The notes beneath the pieces were generated by a model. The model worked only from the letters and a program-made list of their open reading frames with translations, was not told the origin of the DNA and ran no database searches. 6,367 nucleotides of DNA from Synergistota bacterium (GTDB lineage Bacteria > Synergistota > JAGHAJ01). The DNA is taken from positions 1 through 6,367 of the forward strand of contig JAGHAJ010000258.1 of assembly GCA_021161545.1 (NCBI GenBank), given 5' to 3'. The translations under genes and the position numbers were made by a program. Of the stretch, positions 1 through 6,367 are shown piece by piece (within the stretch, counting starts at the first letter, position 1; each line of letters begins with the position of its first letter).

Positions 1-69
1 CGTGATATTTTTACTGTCTCTGATTTTCCTGTTTCAGTAGATGACCCCGTAATAAAGGTGTTGGAATGA
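1..69 (+). CDS. C-terminal end of an unidentified upstream protein (partial)
   Basis: Frame 1 is open from the left edge to a TGA at 67-69 and encodes 22 residues ending in DDPVIKVLE. The gene starts outside the window. Its stop overlaps the ATG of the next gene in the sequence ATGA (66-69), so both genes are very probably in one operon with coupled translation. The visible tail is too short to assign a family. That it is a real gene end is inferred from the exact 4-base stop/start overlap, which is the same type of junction as the one between surE and the UPF0182 gene further on. Confidence 0.6.
   Translation, partial: RDIFTVSDFPVSVDDPVIKVLE
56..60 (+). promoter_or_regulatory. Probable ribosome binding site for the DHH-CBS-nucleotidyltransferase gene
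   Basis: AGGTG within AAAGGTG lies 5 bases before the ATG at 66. It is a moderate match to the Shine-Dalgarno consensus and sits inside the end of the upstream gene. Together with the ATGA overlap it supports 66 as the start. Confidence 0.5.
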
Positions 70-2666
70 TAAAACCTTCTGAGATTATTGTCACTCATAA
101 GGGTGCAGATTTTGATGCCTTAGCCTCTATGGTAGCTGCATCTAAGCTTCATCCGGCTGCTGTTATGGTTTTTTCTGGTTCTGCAGATAGGAATGTTAGG
201 GAGTATTTAGCAACTTCTGGGAGCTGGATAGAGGTATATACTCCCAGAAAAGTAAGTACTGAGCTTGTAAATAAGGTTGTGGTTGTAGACACTAATGCCT
301 TGGAGAATCTGGATAAGTTTTCTGATGTTGCGTTTAAGGATGGTATTGAGTTGTGGTTGTATGACCACCATCCCTTGCGAGATATGGGAGTGAGTTTTAG
401 GGGGGTAGTAAAGGGTGTAGGGGCGACCACTACATTGCTTGTGCTTATCTTAAAAGAAAAAAGAATGTTCATATCTAAGGATGAAGCTACCTTGTTTGCC
501 CTTGGAATTTATGAGGATACAGGAATGTTTACATTTGCTTCTACCACGGAACAGGATTTTATGGCGGCTATGTATTTGCTCGAACTGGGAGCAGATGTTA
601 CTGTTGTTCCACATTTCTTGTCTGTGAGCTTATCTGCGGAGCAGCAGAGAGTATTTAACTTGATGGTTGATGGTGCAGAGGAAGAATACATTGGGGGGTT
701 GAAGGTTGTTTTTACTACGGTTGATGTAAAGGGTTATATGGAGGGGTTGGCATTACTTGTGCACAAGTTGAGAGATTTTTTTGCTGCAGATGTTGTTGTA
801 GCTATGGCTATTACTGGTAGTCATGTATATGTCATTATGAGAAGCAGGGGAAAGGTCGATGTTAATGTGCTTGCATCTGGTTTTGGAGGTGGGGGACATA
901 AATATGCTGCTTCTGTGGTAATAGATGTGTCGAGTATTGTTACTGTAAAAGAGCGTTTGAGAAAGGAGATTTCTGAACTCACACGTGACGAAAAACTTGT
1001 GAGGGATGCCATGACATCTCCTGTTAAAAGTGTTGAACCTAATGCCACTGTGGAAGATGTGCTTAATATTATGGTTAGATATGGGCATTCAGGTCTACCA
1101 GTTATAGAGAATGACAGACTTGTTGGTATCATCACCAGGAAGGATTTGGATAAAGCAAAGTTTCACGGCCTTGGGAAGCAGAAGATTGAGAAATATATGA
1201 GTGTGGATGTGGTTACGGTTTCTGAGAATGCACCTTTGGATGAGGCACATAGGCTTATGGTGAAGAATCGTATTGGTAGATTGCCGGTGGTTGGTTTAAA
1301 AGGAGTTGTTGGGATAATTACTAGAACGGACCTATTAAAGGCTCTGTATAGAGGGGCAGGTAGTGTAGTGGATGAAACCATTTCTGATGGTGTTATAGTG
1401 AAGGGCAATATTTGGAATAAAATACAGGCACAGCTTAGTCCGCAGATTGTTGATATATTGAAAGCCTTTGGTGATTTGGGTAGCAAGAAGAGATGGAATG
1501 TGTATCTTATAGGTGGAAGTGTGAGAGATATACTCTTAGGCAAGAGTAGTATAGATATAGATTTGGTAGTTGAGGGAAATGGTATAGAGCTTGCCAGTTT
1601 ATGGAAATCGAAGGGCTTTAAGGTCTATGAATTCCCAGAATTTGGTACTGCGAGTATGGTATCTCCCGATGGTATAAAGGTTGATATCGCTACTGCAAGG
1701 CGTGAATATTATGAATATCCGGCATCTTTGCCGAAGGTAGAATTTGGGTCTTTAAAGCACGACCTTTATAGAAGGGATTTTACCATCAATGCTATGGCAG
1801 TGCAACTGAATGATGAGGGTAAAAGAGGAAGACTGATAGACTATTTTGGTGGTCTTGAAGATTTGAGATATGGAGTAATACGTATACTGCATAACTTAAG
1901 CTTTGTAGAGGACCCAACGAGGATTATCAGGGCTGTTAGGTTTGAGCAGAGATTTGGTTTTGTGATAGAAAGAAAGACCATGAGGTTACTGAGGGGTAGC
2001 ATAGAACAGGGGCTCTTAGGTCAGTTAAGTGGCAAAAGGATATTAAATGAATTAAATGCTGTGTTTGCTGAAAGGCGTGCATGGAAGATGGTTACGAGAA
2101 TGTACGAGATAGGAGTTTTGGATGTGATATTCCCCAACATCAAACTGGGTGCTGATAAGGTTAAGGAGATGCGTAAGCTCACATGGGTACTCGGGAAAGG
2201 GCATTTTGCTTATGTTAGAAAGTGGATGATGTTTTTCATGGTGTTGCTTAGGGGTATGAATAATGATGATATTTCCGTTGTGTCTGAAAGGTTCAACATG
2301 AGTAAGAATGATAGAGAGTTGCTATACGGCATTGGGAATCTAAGACATTTGATAGAGATGCTTTCTGCAAAAGAGCTCAAGAATAGTGAACTCTATACCA
2401 CGTTAAACGCGCTATCTCTTGAACAACTATGCTATGTTTATACTATTGGGAGTAGCACTATTAGAAAAAGGGTGGTATACTACTTAGATGTGTTGGTTCA
2501 TGTAAAGCCGTCTATTACCGGTAAGGACCTTATGAGAATGGGGATTGCACCAGGTCCTCTTTACAAACAGCTCTTAGAAAAGGTGAAGTTGGCTATTATG
2601 GATGGGTACCTCAAGGGCTTAGAAGACCAGATGAGGTTTATAGAAAGGGAGTTGAAAAAATGCTAA
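66..2666 (+). CDS. DHH/DHHA1 phosphoesterase - CBS pair - tRNA nucleotidyltransferase/poly(A) polymerase fusion
   Basis: An 866-residue protein with three modules. Residues 1-300 are a DHH/DHHA1 phosphoesterase of the NrnA/RecJ superfamily: motif I HKGADFD (H11, D15, D17), D75 in VVVVDTN, the D100-H101-H102 triad, D151 in YEDTG, and GGGGHK (274-279) in DHHA1. Residues 310-428 are two CBS repeats, normally an adenine-nucleotide-sensing module. Residues 455-866 are a class II nucleotidyltransferase: GGSVRD (483-488), the metal-binding DID (497-499), RRDFTINAMA (569-578), EDPTR (615-619) for base selection, and the typical C-terminal ITGKDLMRMGIAPGP (818-831). All catalytic motifs are intact, so both enzymes are expected to be active. 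The family adds A or CCA to tRNA 3' ends; homologues with this architecture in Aquifex-type bacteria are members of split CC-/A-adding pairs, and this one may be A-adding (inference). The DHH half probably cleaves short oligoribonucleotides or dinucleotides. Cytoplasmic. The start is chosen because the DHH fold begins at residue 7 and the ATG overlaps the upstream stop. Confidence 0.93.
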   Translation: MIKPSEIIVTHKGADFDALASMVAASKLHPAAVMVFSGSADRNVREYLATSGSWIEVYTPRKVSTELVNKVVVVDTNALENLDKFSDVAFKDGIELWLYDHHPLRDMGVSFRGVVKGVGATTTLLVLILKEKRMFISKDEATLFALGIYEDTGMFTFASTTEQDFMAAMYLLELGADVTVVPHFLSVSLSAEQQRVFNLMVDGAEEEYIGGLKVVFTTVDVKGYMEGLALLVHKLRDFFAADVVVAMAITGSHVYVIMRSRGKVDVNVLASGFGGGGHKYAASVVIDVSSIVTVKERLRKEISELTRDEKLVRDAMTSPVKSVEPNATVEDVLNIMVRYGHSGLPVIENDRLVGIITRKDLDKAKFHGLGKQKIEKYMSVDVVTVSENAPLDEAHRLMVKNRIGRLPVVGLKGVVGIITRTDLLKALYRGAGSVVDETISDGVIVKGNIWNKIQAQLSPQIVDILKAFGDLGSKKRWNVYLIGGSVRDILLGKSSIDIDLVVEGNGIELASLWKSKGFKVYEFPEFGTASMVSPDGIKVDIATARREYYEYPASLPKVEFGSLKHDLYRRDFTINAMAVQLNDEGKRGRLIDYFGGLEDLRYGVIRILHNLSFVEDPTRIIRAVRFEQRFGFVIERKTMRLLRGSIEQGLLGQLSGKRILNELNAVFAERRAWKMVTRMYEIGVLDVIFPNIKLGADKVKEMRKLTWVLGKGHFAYVRKWMMFFMVLLRGMNNDDISVVSERFNMSKNDRELLYGIGNLRHLIEMLSAKELKNSELYTTLNALSLEQLCYVYTIGSSTIRKRVVYYLDVLVHVKPSITGKDLMRMGIAPGPLYKQLLEKVKLAIMDGYLKGLEDQMRFIERELKKC
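2645..2651 (+). promoter_or_regulatory. Ribosome binding site for the M50 protease
   Basis: AAGGGAG inside the last codons of the preceding gene lies 8 bases before the ATG at 2660. It fixes that ATG as the start and means the site is translated through by ribosomes finishing the upstream gene, favouring coupling. Confidence 0.65.
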
Positions 2667-3253
2667 CATCGTTACCTGATATTCTATTGAGTTTTCCATC
2701 TGTCCTTATTGCCTTGAGCTTCCATGAATATGCTCATGGATTGGTTGCTTATAAACTTGGTGATCCCACGCCTGAACGTAGCGGCCGTTTGACAATCAAT
2801 CCTCTTGCACATCTCGATATTGTTGGCACACTAATGCTGCTTCTGTTCAGGTTTGGGTGGGCAAAGCCCGTTCCTATAGACCCACGAAATTTCAGGAACC
2901 CAAGGCGTGATATAATACTTGTTGCTCTTGCAGGTCCTCTTATGAATTTTATTCTTGCTGTTGTGTTTGCAATCCCCTTGAGGTTTGGTATATTTGGTTC
3001 GGAGGTGGTTGGAAAGTTCTTTTTCAATGGGCTTTTGATAAATATTGCTCTTATGGTTTTTAACCTTATACCAATTCCGCCGTTAGATGGCTCCAAGATA
3101 TTGTATGGGATCTTACCTGAGAGTGCTGTTTATCAGCTCGAACGCTTTGAAAGATATGGAATGTTACTTTTATTGTTTTTGATAGTAGTTGGTGCAGTAA
3201 ACAATATTATGTATCCTGTTGTTGTTTTTCTTGTTAGAATGCTTCTTTTGTAG
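2660..3253 (+). CDS. Site-2-type intramembrane zinc metalloprotease, peptidase M50 family
   Basis: A 197-residue, strongly hydrophobic protein. The zinc motif HEYAHG (22-27; H22, E23, H26) lies in the first membrane segment and is followed by NPLAHLD (47-53). AGPLMNF (91-97) is the conserved mid-segment of the family, and NLIPIPPLDGSK (135-146) carries D143, the third zinc ligand. I see about four to five membrane segments (around 8-30, 54-66, 85-107, 121-140 and 165-193). There is no PDZ domain and no CBS domain, so this is the short YwhC-like S2P subgroup rather than the RseP type. Members cleave within membrane-spanning segments of proteins, but substrates of this subgroup are largely unknown, and none can be inferred here; no anti-sigma factor is adjacent. 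It overlaps the previous gene by 7 bases and is followed 14 bases later by acylphosphatase. Catalytic residues are complete, so it should be active. Confidence 0.93.
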   Translation: MLTSLPDILLSFPSVLIALSFHEYAHGLVAYKLGDPTPERSGRLTINPLAHLDIVGTLMLLLFRFGWAKPVPIDPRNFRNPRRDIILVALAGPLMNFILAVVFAIPLRFGIFGSEVVGKFFFNGLLINIALMVFNLIPIPPLDGSKILYGILPESAVYQLERFERYGMLLLLFLIVVGAVNNIMYPVVVFLVRMLLL

Positions 3254-3257
3254 TTTT

Positions 3258-3264
3258 GGAGGGG
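3258..3264 (+). promoter_or_regulatory. Ribosome binding site for acylphosphatase
   Basis: GGAGGGG fills the short gap after the protease stop. Measured from GGAGG it is 5 bases from the GTG at 3268 and 8 bases from the in-frame TTG at 3271, so the first two codons are both possible starts; they differ by one residue. Confidence 0.75.
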
Positions 3265-3267
3265 TGA

Positions 3268-3543
3268 GTGTTGAAAAAGGGGCTTAGGCTGATTATCTAT
3301 GGTCGGGTGCAGGGAGTTGGTTATAGGTATTTTAGTTCTAAATGGGCTAACAGATTAGGGATATATGGATGGGTTAGGAACCTACCTGATGGTAGTGTAG
3401 AAGTGGTGGCCGAGGGTGAGGAAGCATTGCTACGTGAATTTGTGGATAAGCTTAGAGAAGGACCGAGGTTTGCACGGGTTAGGGAGATCAAAGAAGAGTG
3501 GTTACCCTATCAGGGCATATACAGTTACTTTACTATTGAATGA
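3268..3543 (+). CDS. acyP: Acylphosphatase
   Basis: A 91-residue protein of the usual acylphosphatase length (about 90-100). It hydrolyses the carboxyl-phosphate bond of acyl phosphates such as acetyl phosphate, carbamoyl phosphate or 1,3-bisphosphoglycerate; the physiological substrate in bacteria is uncertain. The signature GRVQGVGYRYF (12-22) gives the phosphate-binding loop with R20, and GWVRNLPDGSVEV (34-46) gives the catalytic asparagine N38; these match the Arg and Asn pair of characterised acylphosphatases. Small, soluble and cytoplasmic. The start is a GTG, with TTG one codon later as an alternative; both fit the strong ribosome binding site, and the conserved fold begins a few residues on (LRLIIYGRV). 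It lies 14 bases after the protease gene and 12 bases before surE, so it is in the same transcription unit. Confidence 0.95.
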   Translation: MLKKGLRLIIYGRVQGVGYRYFSSKWANRLGIYGWVRNLPDGSVEVVAEGEEALLREFVDKLREGPRFARVREIKEEWLPYQGIYSYFTIE

Positions 3544-3544
3544 G

Positions 3545-3549
3545 GGAGG
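3545..3549 (+). promoter_or_regulatory. Ribosome binding site for surE
   Basis: GGAGG directly after the acylphosphatase stop, 6 bases before the ATG at 3556. An earlier ATG at 3552 is in another frame and too close to the site, so 3556 is the start; it places the conserved SurE N-terminus MKVLITNDDG at residue 1. Confidence 0.75.
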
Positions 3550-3555
3550 AAATGG

Positions 3556-4317
3556 ATGAAGGTGCTGATTACAAATGATGATGGAATATTTTCTGAAGGC
3601 CTGGAAATATTGGTCAAAAAGCTGCAGCGGCACTTTGATGTTTCTGTTGTTGTGCCAGATGGAGAGAGAAGTGGGGCAGGGCATGCCATTACTCTTCTGA
3701 ATCCACTACGGGTCAGGCGCGTGAGACATTCACCTTTTGATGGTATTGATGCTTGGATGATAGATGGAACTCCGATGGATTGTGTGATACTCGCTGTTGA
3801 TGAACTGGTGAAGGATATTTCTGTTGTAATATCGGGTATAAATAATGGTTTTAACCTTGGGGATGACATTTTTCACTCTGGAACTGTTTCAGCTGCGATG
3901 GAGGGTACGCTTCTTGGTTTTCCTTCAATAGCTATTTCTACTGCTCCTGATGGAAAGGAGAACTTTGAGCTCGCTGCTGATATTGCATATGCGGCTGTGC
4001 TATATGTTGTAGAGAATGGTCTGCCTGATATGACTTTTTTGAATATAAATGTTCCTAAGGGGAGTAAGGGGGTACGGCTTACTAAGCAAGGTAGAAGGCG
4101 TTATATAGGTAAGGTACATAAATATAAGGATCCACGAGGGTTGGATTGTTATTGGATAGGTGGTAAAATAGAAGATGAGGGAGAATCAGGAACGGATGTT
4201 GATGCTGTGAAAAATGGTTTTGTATCTATAACACCTGTGAGACTTGATGTAACAGATTATACTCTTCTTGGGAGGATGGAGTCGTTGCGAGACTCGATAG
4301 AAAAGAGGTATAGGTGA
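3556..4317 (+). CDS. surE: 5'/3'-nucleotidase SurE
   Basis: A 253-residue protein of typical SurE length. SurE is a divalent-metal-dependent phosphatase that removes phosphate from nucleoside 5'- and 3'-monophosphates, and in several species also degrades short polyphosphate. The metal site is visible: N7-D8-D9 in ITNDDG, S39 in ERSGAGHAITL (37-47), and N96 in SGINNGFNLGDD (93-104). Other family blocks are DGTPMDC (70-76), SGTVSAAMEG (108-117), GFPSIAIS (121-128), LNINVP (162-167), and a C-terminal TDVDAV...GFVSITPVRLDVT (213-233). Everything needed for activity is present. Cytoplasmic, normally a dimer or tetramer. Its stop TGA (4315-4317) shares its last base with the ATG of the UPF0182 gene. 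In many proteobacteria surE pairs with pcm (protein-isoaspartate methyltransferase), nlpD and rpoS; none of these is here. Confidence 0.97.
   Translation: MKVLITNDDGIFSEGLEILVKKLQRHFDVSVVVPDGERSGAGHAITLLNPLRVRRVRHSPFDGIDAWMIDGTPMDCVILAVDELVKDISVVISGINNGFNLGDDIFHSGTVSAAMEGTLLGFPSIAISTAPDGKENFELAADIAYAAVLYVVENGLPDMTFLNINVPKGSKGVRLTKQGRRRYIGKVHKYKDPRGLDCYWIGGKIEDEGESGTDVDAVKNGFVSITPVRLDVTDYTLLGRMESLRDSIEKRYR
4304..4308 (+). promoter_or_regulatory. Ribosome binding site for the UPF0182 gene
   Basis: AGAGG within the last codons of surE lies 8 bases before the ATG at 4317. It supports that ATG as the start and a coupled surE-UPF0182 translation. Confidence 0.6.
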
Positions 4318-6367
4318 TGAGGAAAAGTTATTTATGGATGGCAGGGATTATTGTAATTTTTATTATTGCCTTTTCAATATTTAGTCCTATCTATGTGGAT
4401 TGGCTCTTTTTCTCAAAACTTGGGTTTTACTCTGTGTGGGTTAGGATATTTGTGGTTAAGCTTTTGCTCTTTTTTGCAGTTTTCCTTTTTGTGACTTTTG
4501 TAGTTTATCTGAACCTTGTGAGGGCAAACCGATTTATAGTTCACCCTCATATAAGGGTGGTCAATGACACGGAGGCTGCTCCACCTCTGAGGGGTATGAG
4601 GAAGGCTCATATATGGATACTAACTCTTCTGCCAGCTTTGTTCTTTGCTATCAGTTCTCTACCGCACTGGCAGGATATACTTTTGTTTTTAAATGCTACA
4701 TTGTTTCATGTAAAAGACCCGATCTTTGGTAATGATGTATCGTTTTACGTTTTTAAACTTCCTGTTATAAGCTGGGCAGTTAATCTGCTGTTGGTGCTTG
4801 ATATACTTTTGATTGTTATTCTGGGGATGGTTTACGCCACTTCTGGTAGCTTTGTATTTGTGAGAAGGGGCGTTAAATGGTGGGTAGAGATAGATGATAA
4901 GAAAAGGAAACACCTTGCTTTCTTGTTTGCAATTATGTTTTTACTTATAGCTGTTGAGTCCTGGCTTAAGGGCTACGATCTACTGTATTCTGAGCAGGGT
5001 GTGGTGTTTGGGGCTGGGTATACGGATGTACATGCGAACCTTTGGGGTTATAAAATCGTGGCAGTTTTTGGTGTTATTACTGCAATATCTATAATTACTT
5101 ATGGCTTTTACAGGCGGTTAAAAACGCTTTTATATGGTATAGCAATGCTTATAGTTGTTGCTATTGCGGTGCTTGGAGTGTATCCTTACATAGTACAGAA
5201 GTTTGTGGTTGAACCAAGCGAGATATCCAGAGAAAGGCCTTATATAAAAGATAATATAAGGTTCACCAGACTGGCATACGGGCTTGATAAGATAGTCGAG
5301 AGGAAGTTTGTTTTCGGTCCTAAGAAGAGTGTAAAGCTGTCTGATGTGATGCTATGGGATAGAAGACCTCTAAAACAGACCTATAAGCAACTTCAGGAGA
5401 TTAGACTATACTATGACTTTAACTCTGTTGACCTTGATAGATATTACTTGAAAAAGCTTGGTGGGGTGAGGCAGGTTGCGGTTTCTGCAAGAGAGCTTAA
5501 TGTTTCTCAGATACCGGCAGAAGCCCAGACGTGGGTCAACATACACTTAAAGTACACACATGGCTACGGTGTGGTTGTGAGTCCGGTCGATGAGATCACA
5601 GAAGAGGGATTACCTTACTTTTTTGTTTCCAATATACCTCCTGAGACAAGCTATCCAGAACTAAAGACACTAAGGCCAGAGATATACTATGGAGAAGAGA
5701 CCAACGATTATGTCTTGGTGAATACGCTGACAAAAGAGTTTGATTACCCTAAGGGTGATAAGAATGTTTATACCTCATACAAGGGGAAGGGCGGTATAAA
5801 ACTTGGATTATTAAACAAACTCGTCTTTATGTGGAAATATTCTACATTGAAGTTCATCCTCACTAAGTATATTACCAGTAATAGTAGGATAATGATACAC
5901 AGAAACATAAAAGAGAGAGTGAAGGTATTGGCACCTTTTCTTTTGTATGATGATGACCCTTATATAATCATAGATAATGGCAGACTCTACTGGATGATAG
6001 ATGCATTCACATATACGGATAAATTTCCCTATTCTCAGCCGTTTAATGAGAGTTTCAACTATATAAGGAATTCTGTTAAGGTGGTGGTTGATGCCTACAA
6101 TGGTGATGTTGTGTTTTATGTATTAGACAGGAAAGACCCAATAATAATGTCTTATATGAAGATATTTCCAGGGATGTTTAAGGATATATCTGATATGCCT
6201 GAGAGTCTGAAAAGACATATAAGATATCCCCGTTCGCTGTTTTGGATACAGGCAAATATGTATAGGGCTTACCATATGAGAGACCCTCAGGTGTTTTATA
6301 ATAGAGAGGATTACTGGAATATTCCTTACGAATTGTATGTTTCGGAGAAGCAGTATGTTGAACCTTA
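4317..6367 (+). CDS. UPF0182 family (COG1615) large integral membrane protein, 3' end outside window
   Basis: Open from the ATG at 4317 to the right edge: 683 complete codons of a family usually around 900 residues, so about a quarter is missing only because the window ends. The N-terminal third has seven likely membrane segments (roughly 7-24, 44-66, 98-116, 147-172, 199-216, 246-264, 271-292). The rest (from about 295) is a large soluble domain, predicted extracytoplasmic because an odd number of segments follows a short basic N-terminus. Family blocks are dense and in order: LNATLFHVKDPIFGNDVSFY (125-144), GYDLLYSEQGVVFGAGYTDV (219-238), ERPYIKDNI (306-314), YYDFNSVDLDRYY (365-377), SARELN (390-395), THGYGVVVSPV (414-424), EFDYP (474-478), APFLLYDDDPYI (539-550), NYIRNSVKVVVDAYNG (581-596), HIRYP (634-638) and FYNREDYW (660-667). 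No frameshift or stop interrupts them. The function of the family is not established. It starts on the last base of surE. Confidence 0.95.
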   Translation, partial: MRKSYLWMAGIIVIFIIAFSIFSPIYVDWLFFSKLGFYSVWVRIFVVKLLLFFAVFLFVTFVVYLNLVRANRFIVHPHIRVVNDTEAAPPLRGMRKAHIWILTLLPALFFAISSLPHWQDILLFLNATLFHVKDPIFGNDVSFYVFKLPVISWAVNLLLVLDILLIVILGMVYATSGSFVFVRRGVKWWVEIDDKKRKHLAFLFAIMFLLIAVESWLKGYDLLYSEQGVVFGAGYTDVHANLWGYKIVAVFGVITAISIITYGFYRRLKTLLYGIAMLIVVAIAVLGVYPYIVQKFVVEPSEISRERPYIKDNIRFTRLAYGLDKIVERKFVFGPKKSVKLSDVMLWDRRPLKQTYKQLQEIRLYYDFNSVDLDRYYLKKLGGVRQVAVSARELNVSQIPAEAQTWVNIHLKYTHGYGVVVSPVDEITEEGLPYFFVSNIPPETSYPELKTLRPEIYYGEETNDYVLVNTLTKEFDYPKGDKNVYTSYKGKGGIKLGLLNKLVFMWKYSTLKFILTKYITSNSRIMIHRNIKERVKVLAPFLLYDDDPYIIIDNGRLYWMIDAFTYTDKFPYSQPFNESFNYIRNSVKVVVDAYNGDVVFYVLDRKDPIIMSYMKIFPGMFKDISDMPESLKRHIRYPRSLFWIQANMYRAYHMRDPQVFYNREDYWNIPYELYVSEKQYVEP

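Noticed and set aside
1-69. Possible 5-formyltetrahydrofolate cyclo-ligase C-terminus in the upstream gene tail
   Set aside because: A faint likeness in the last residues (a Pro-Val followed by an Asp and a hydrophobic ending) is far too short to support a family assignment.
149-1543. Several open frames of 60-126 codons on the minus strand opposite the large fusion gene
   Set aside because: They lie entirely antisense to a protein with continuous conserved motifs, show low-complexity Ser/Thr-rich translations with no recognisable domain, and lack convincing ribosome binding sites.
2515-2524. Palindrome TTACCGGTAA
   Set aside because: A 10-base palindrome inside the conserved C-terminal coding part of the nucleotidyltransferase; expected by chance and not near any gene boundary.
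3254-3267. Internal promoter or terminator between protease and acylphosphatase
   Set aside because: Only 14 bases, occupied by the ribosome binding site; no credible -35/-10 pair or stem-loop with T-run seen nearby.
4542-4559. Small hairpin CACCCT-loop-AGGGTG
   Set aside because: Six-base stem within the UPF0182 coding region with no U-tract and no gene boundary, so not a terminator.
2749-4913. Minus-strand open frames opposite the protease, surE and UPF0182 genes
   Set aside because: All are shadows of well-supported + strand genes with no family resemblance.

Overview
The window holds a compact, single-direction run of bacterial genes, all on the + strand, with almost no non-coding DNA. 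In order: the last 22 codons of an unidentified gene; a large three-part protein (DHH/DHHA1 phosphoesterase, a CBS pair, and a class II tRNA nucleotidyltransferase/poly(A) polymerase); a small M50-family site-2-type intramembrane protease; acylphosphatase; the 5'-nucleotidase SurE; and the first 683 codons of a UPF0182 (DUF/COG1615-type) integral membrane protein that runs off the right edge. No RNA gene, mobile element, CRISPR array, long repeat or terminator is visible. The only gaps between genes are 14 and 12 bases, and both are filled by ribosome binding sites.

Junctions are very tight. The first and last are 4-base ATGA overlaps (66-69 and 4314-4317 region, with the start A shared with the stop), the second is a 7-base overlap, and the other two are short spacers with strong Shine-Dalgarno sequences. 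This points to one operon with translational coupling. No promoter or terminator can be placed, so the operon probably begins upstream and ends downstream of the window.

The DNA is moderately AT-rich. Arginine is written almost entirely with AGA/AGG and isoleucine often with ATA, a bias frequent in thermophilic and deep-branching bacteria. The DHH-CBS-nucleotidyltransferase fusion is known from groups such as Aquificota, Deferribacterota and Geobacter-like bacteria. Together these suggest a deep-branching or thermophilic, probably Gram-negative bacterium, but the phylum cannot be fixed from this window.

Functionally, the first gene is expected to act on tRNA 3' ends (adding A, or CCA) and, through its N-terminal half, on short oligonucleotides or dinucleotides. 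SurE dephosphorylates nucleoside monophosphates, and acylphosphatase hydrolyses acyl phosphates. The common theme is RNA-end and nucleotide/phosphate housekeeping. The two membrane proteins (protease and UPF0182) have no assigned substrate or role here. The UPF0182 protein, coupled directly to SurE, is the least understood component. Most of the window is recognisable housekeeping; I do not see a clear novel defence or mobile system.
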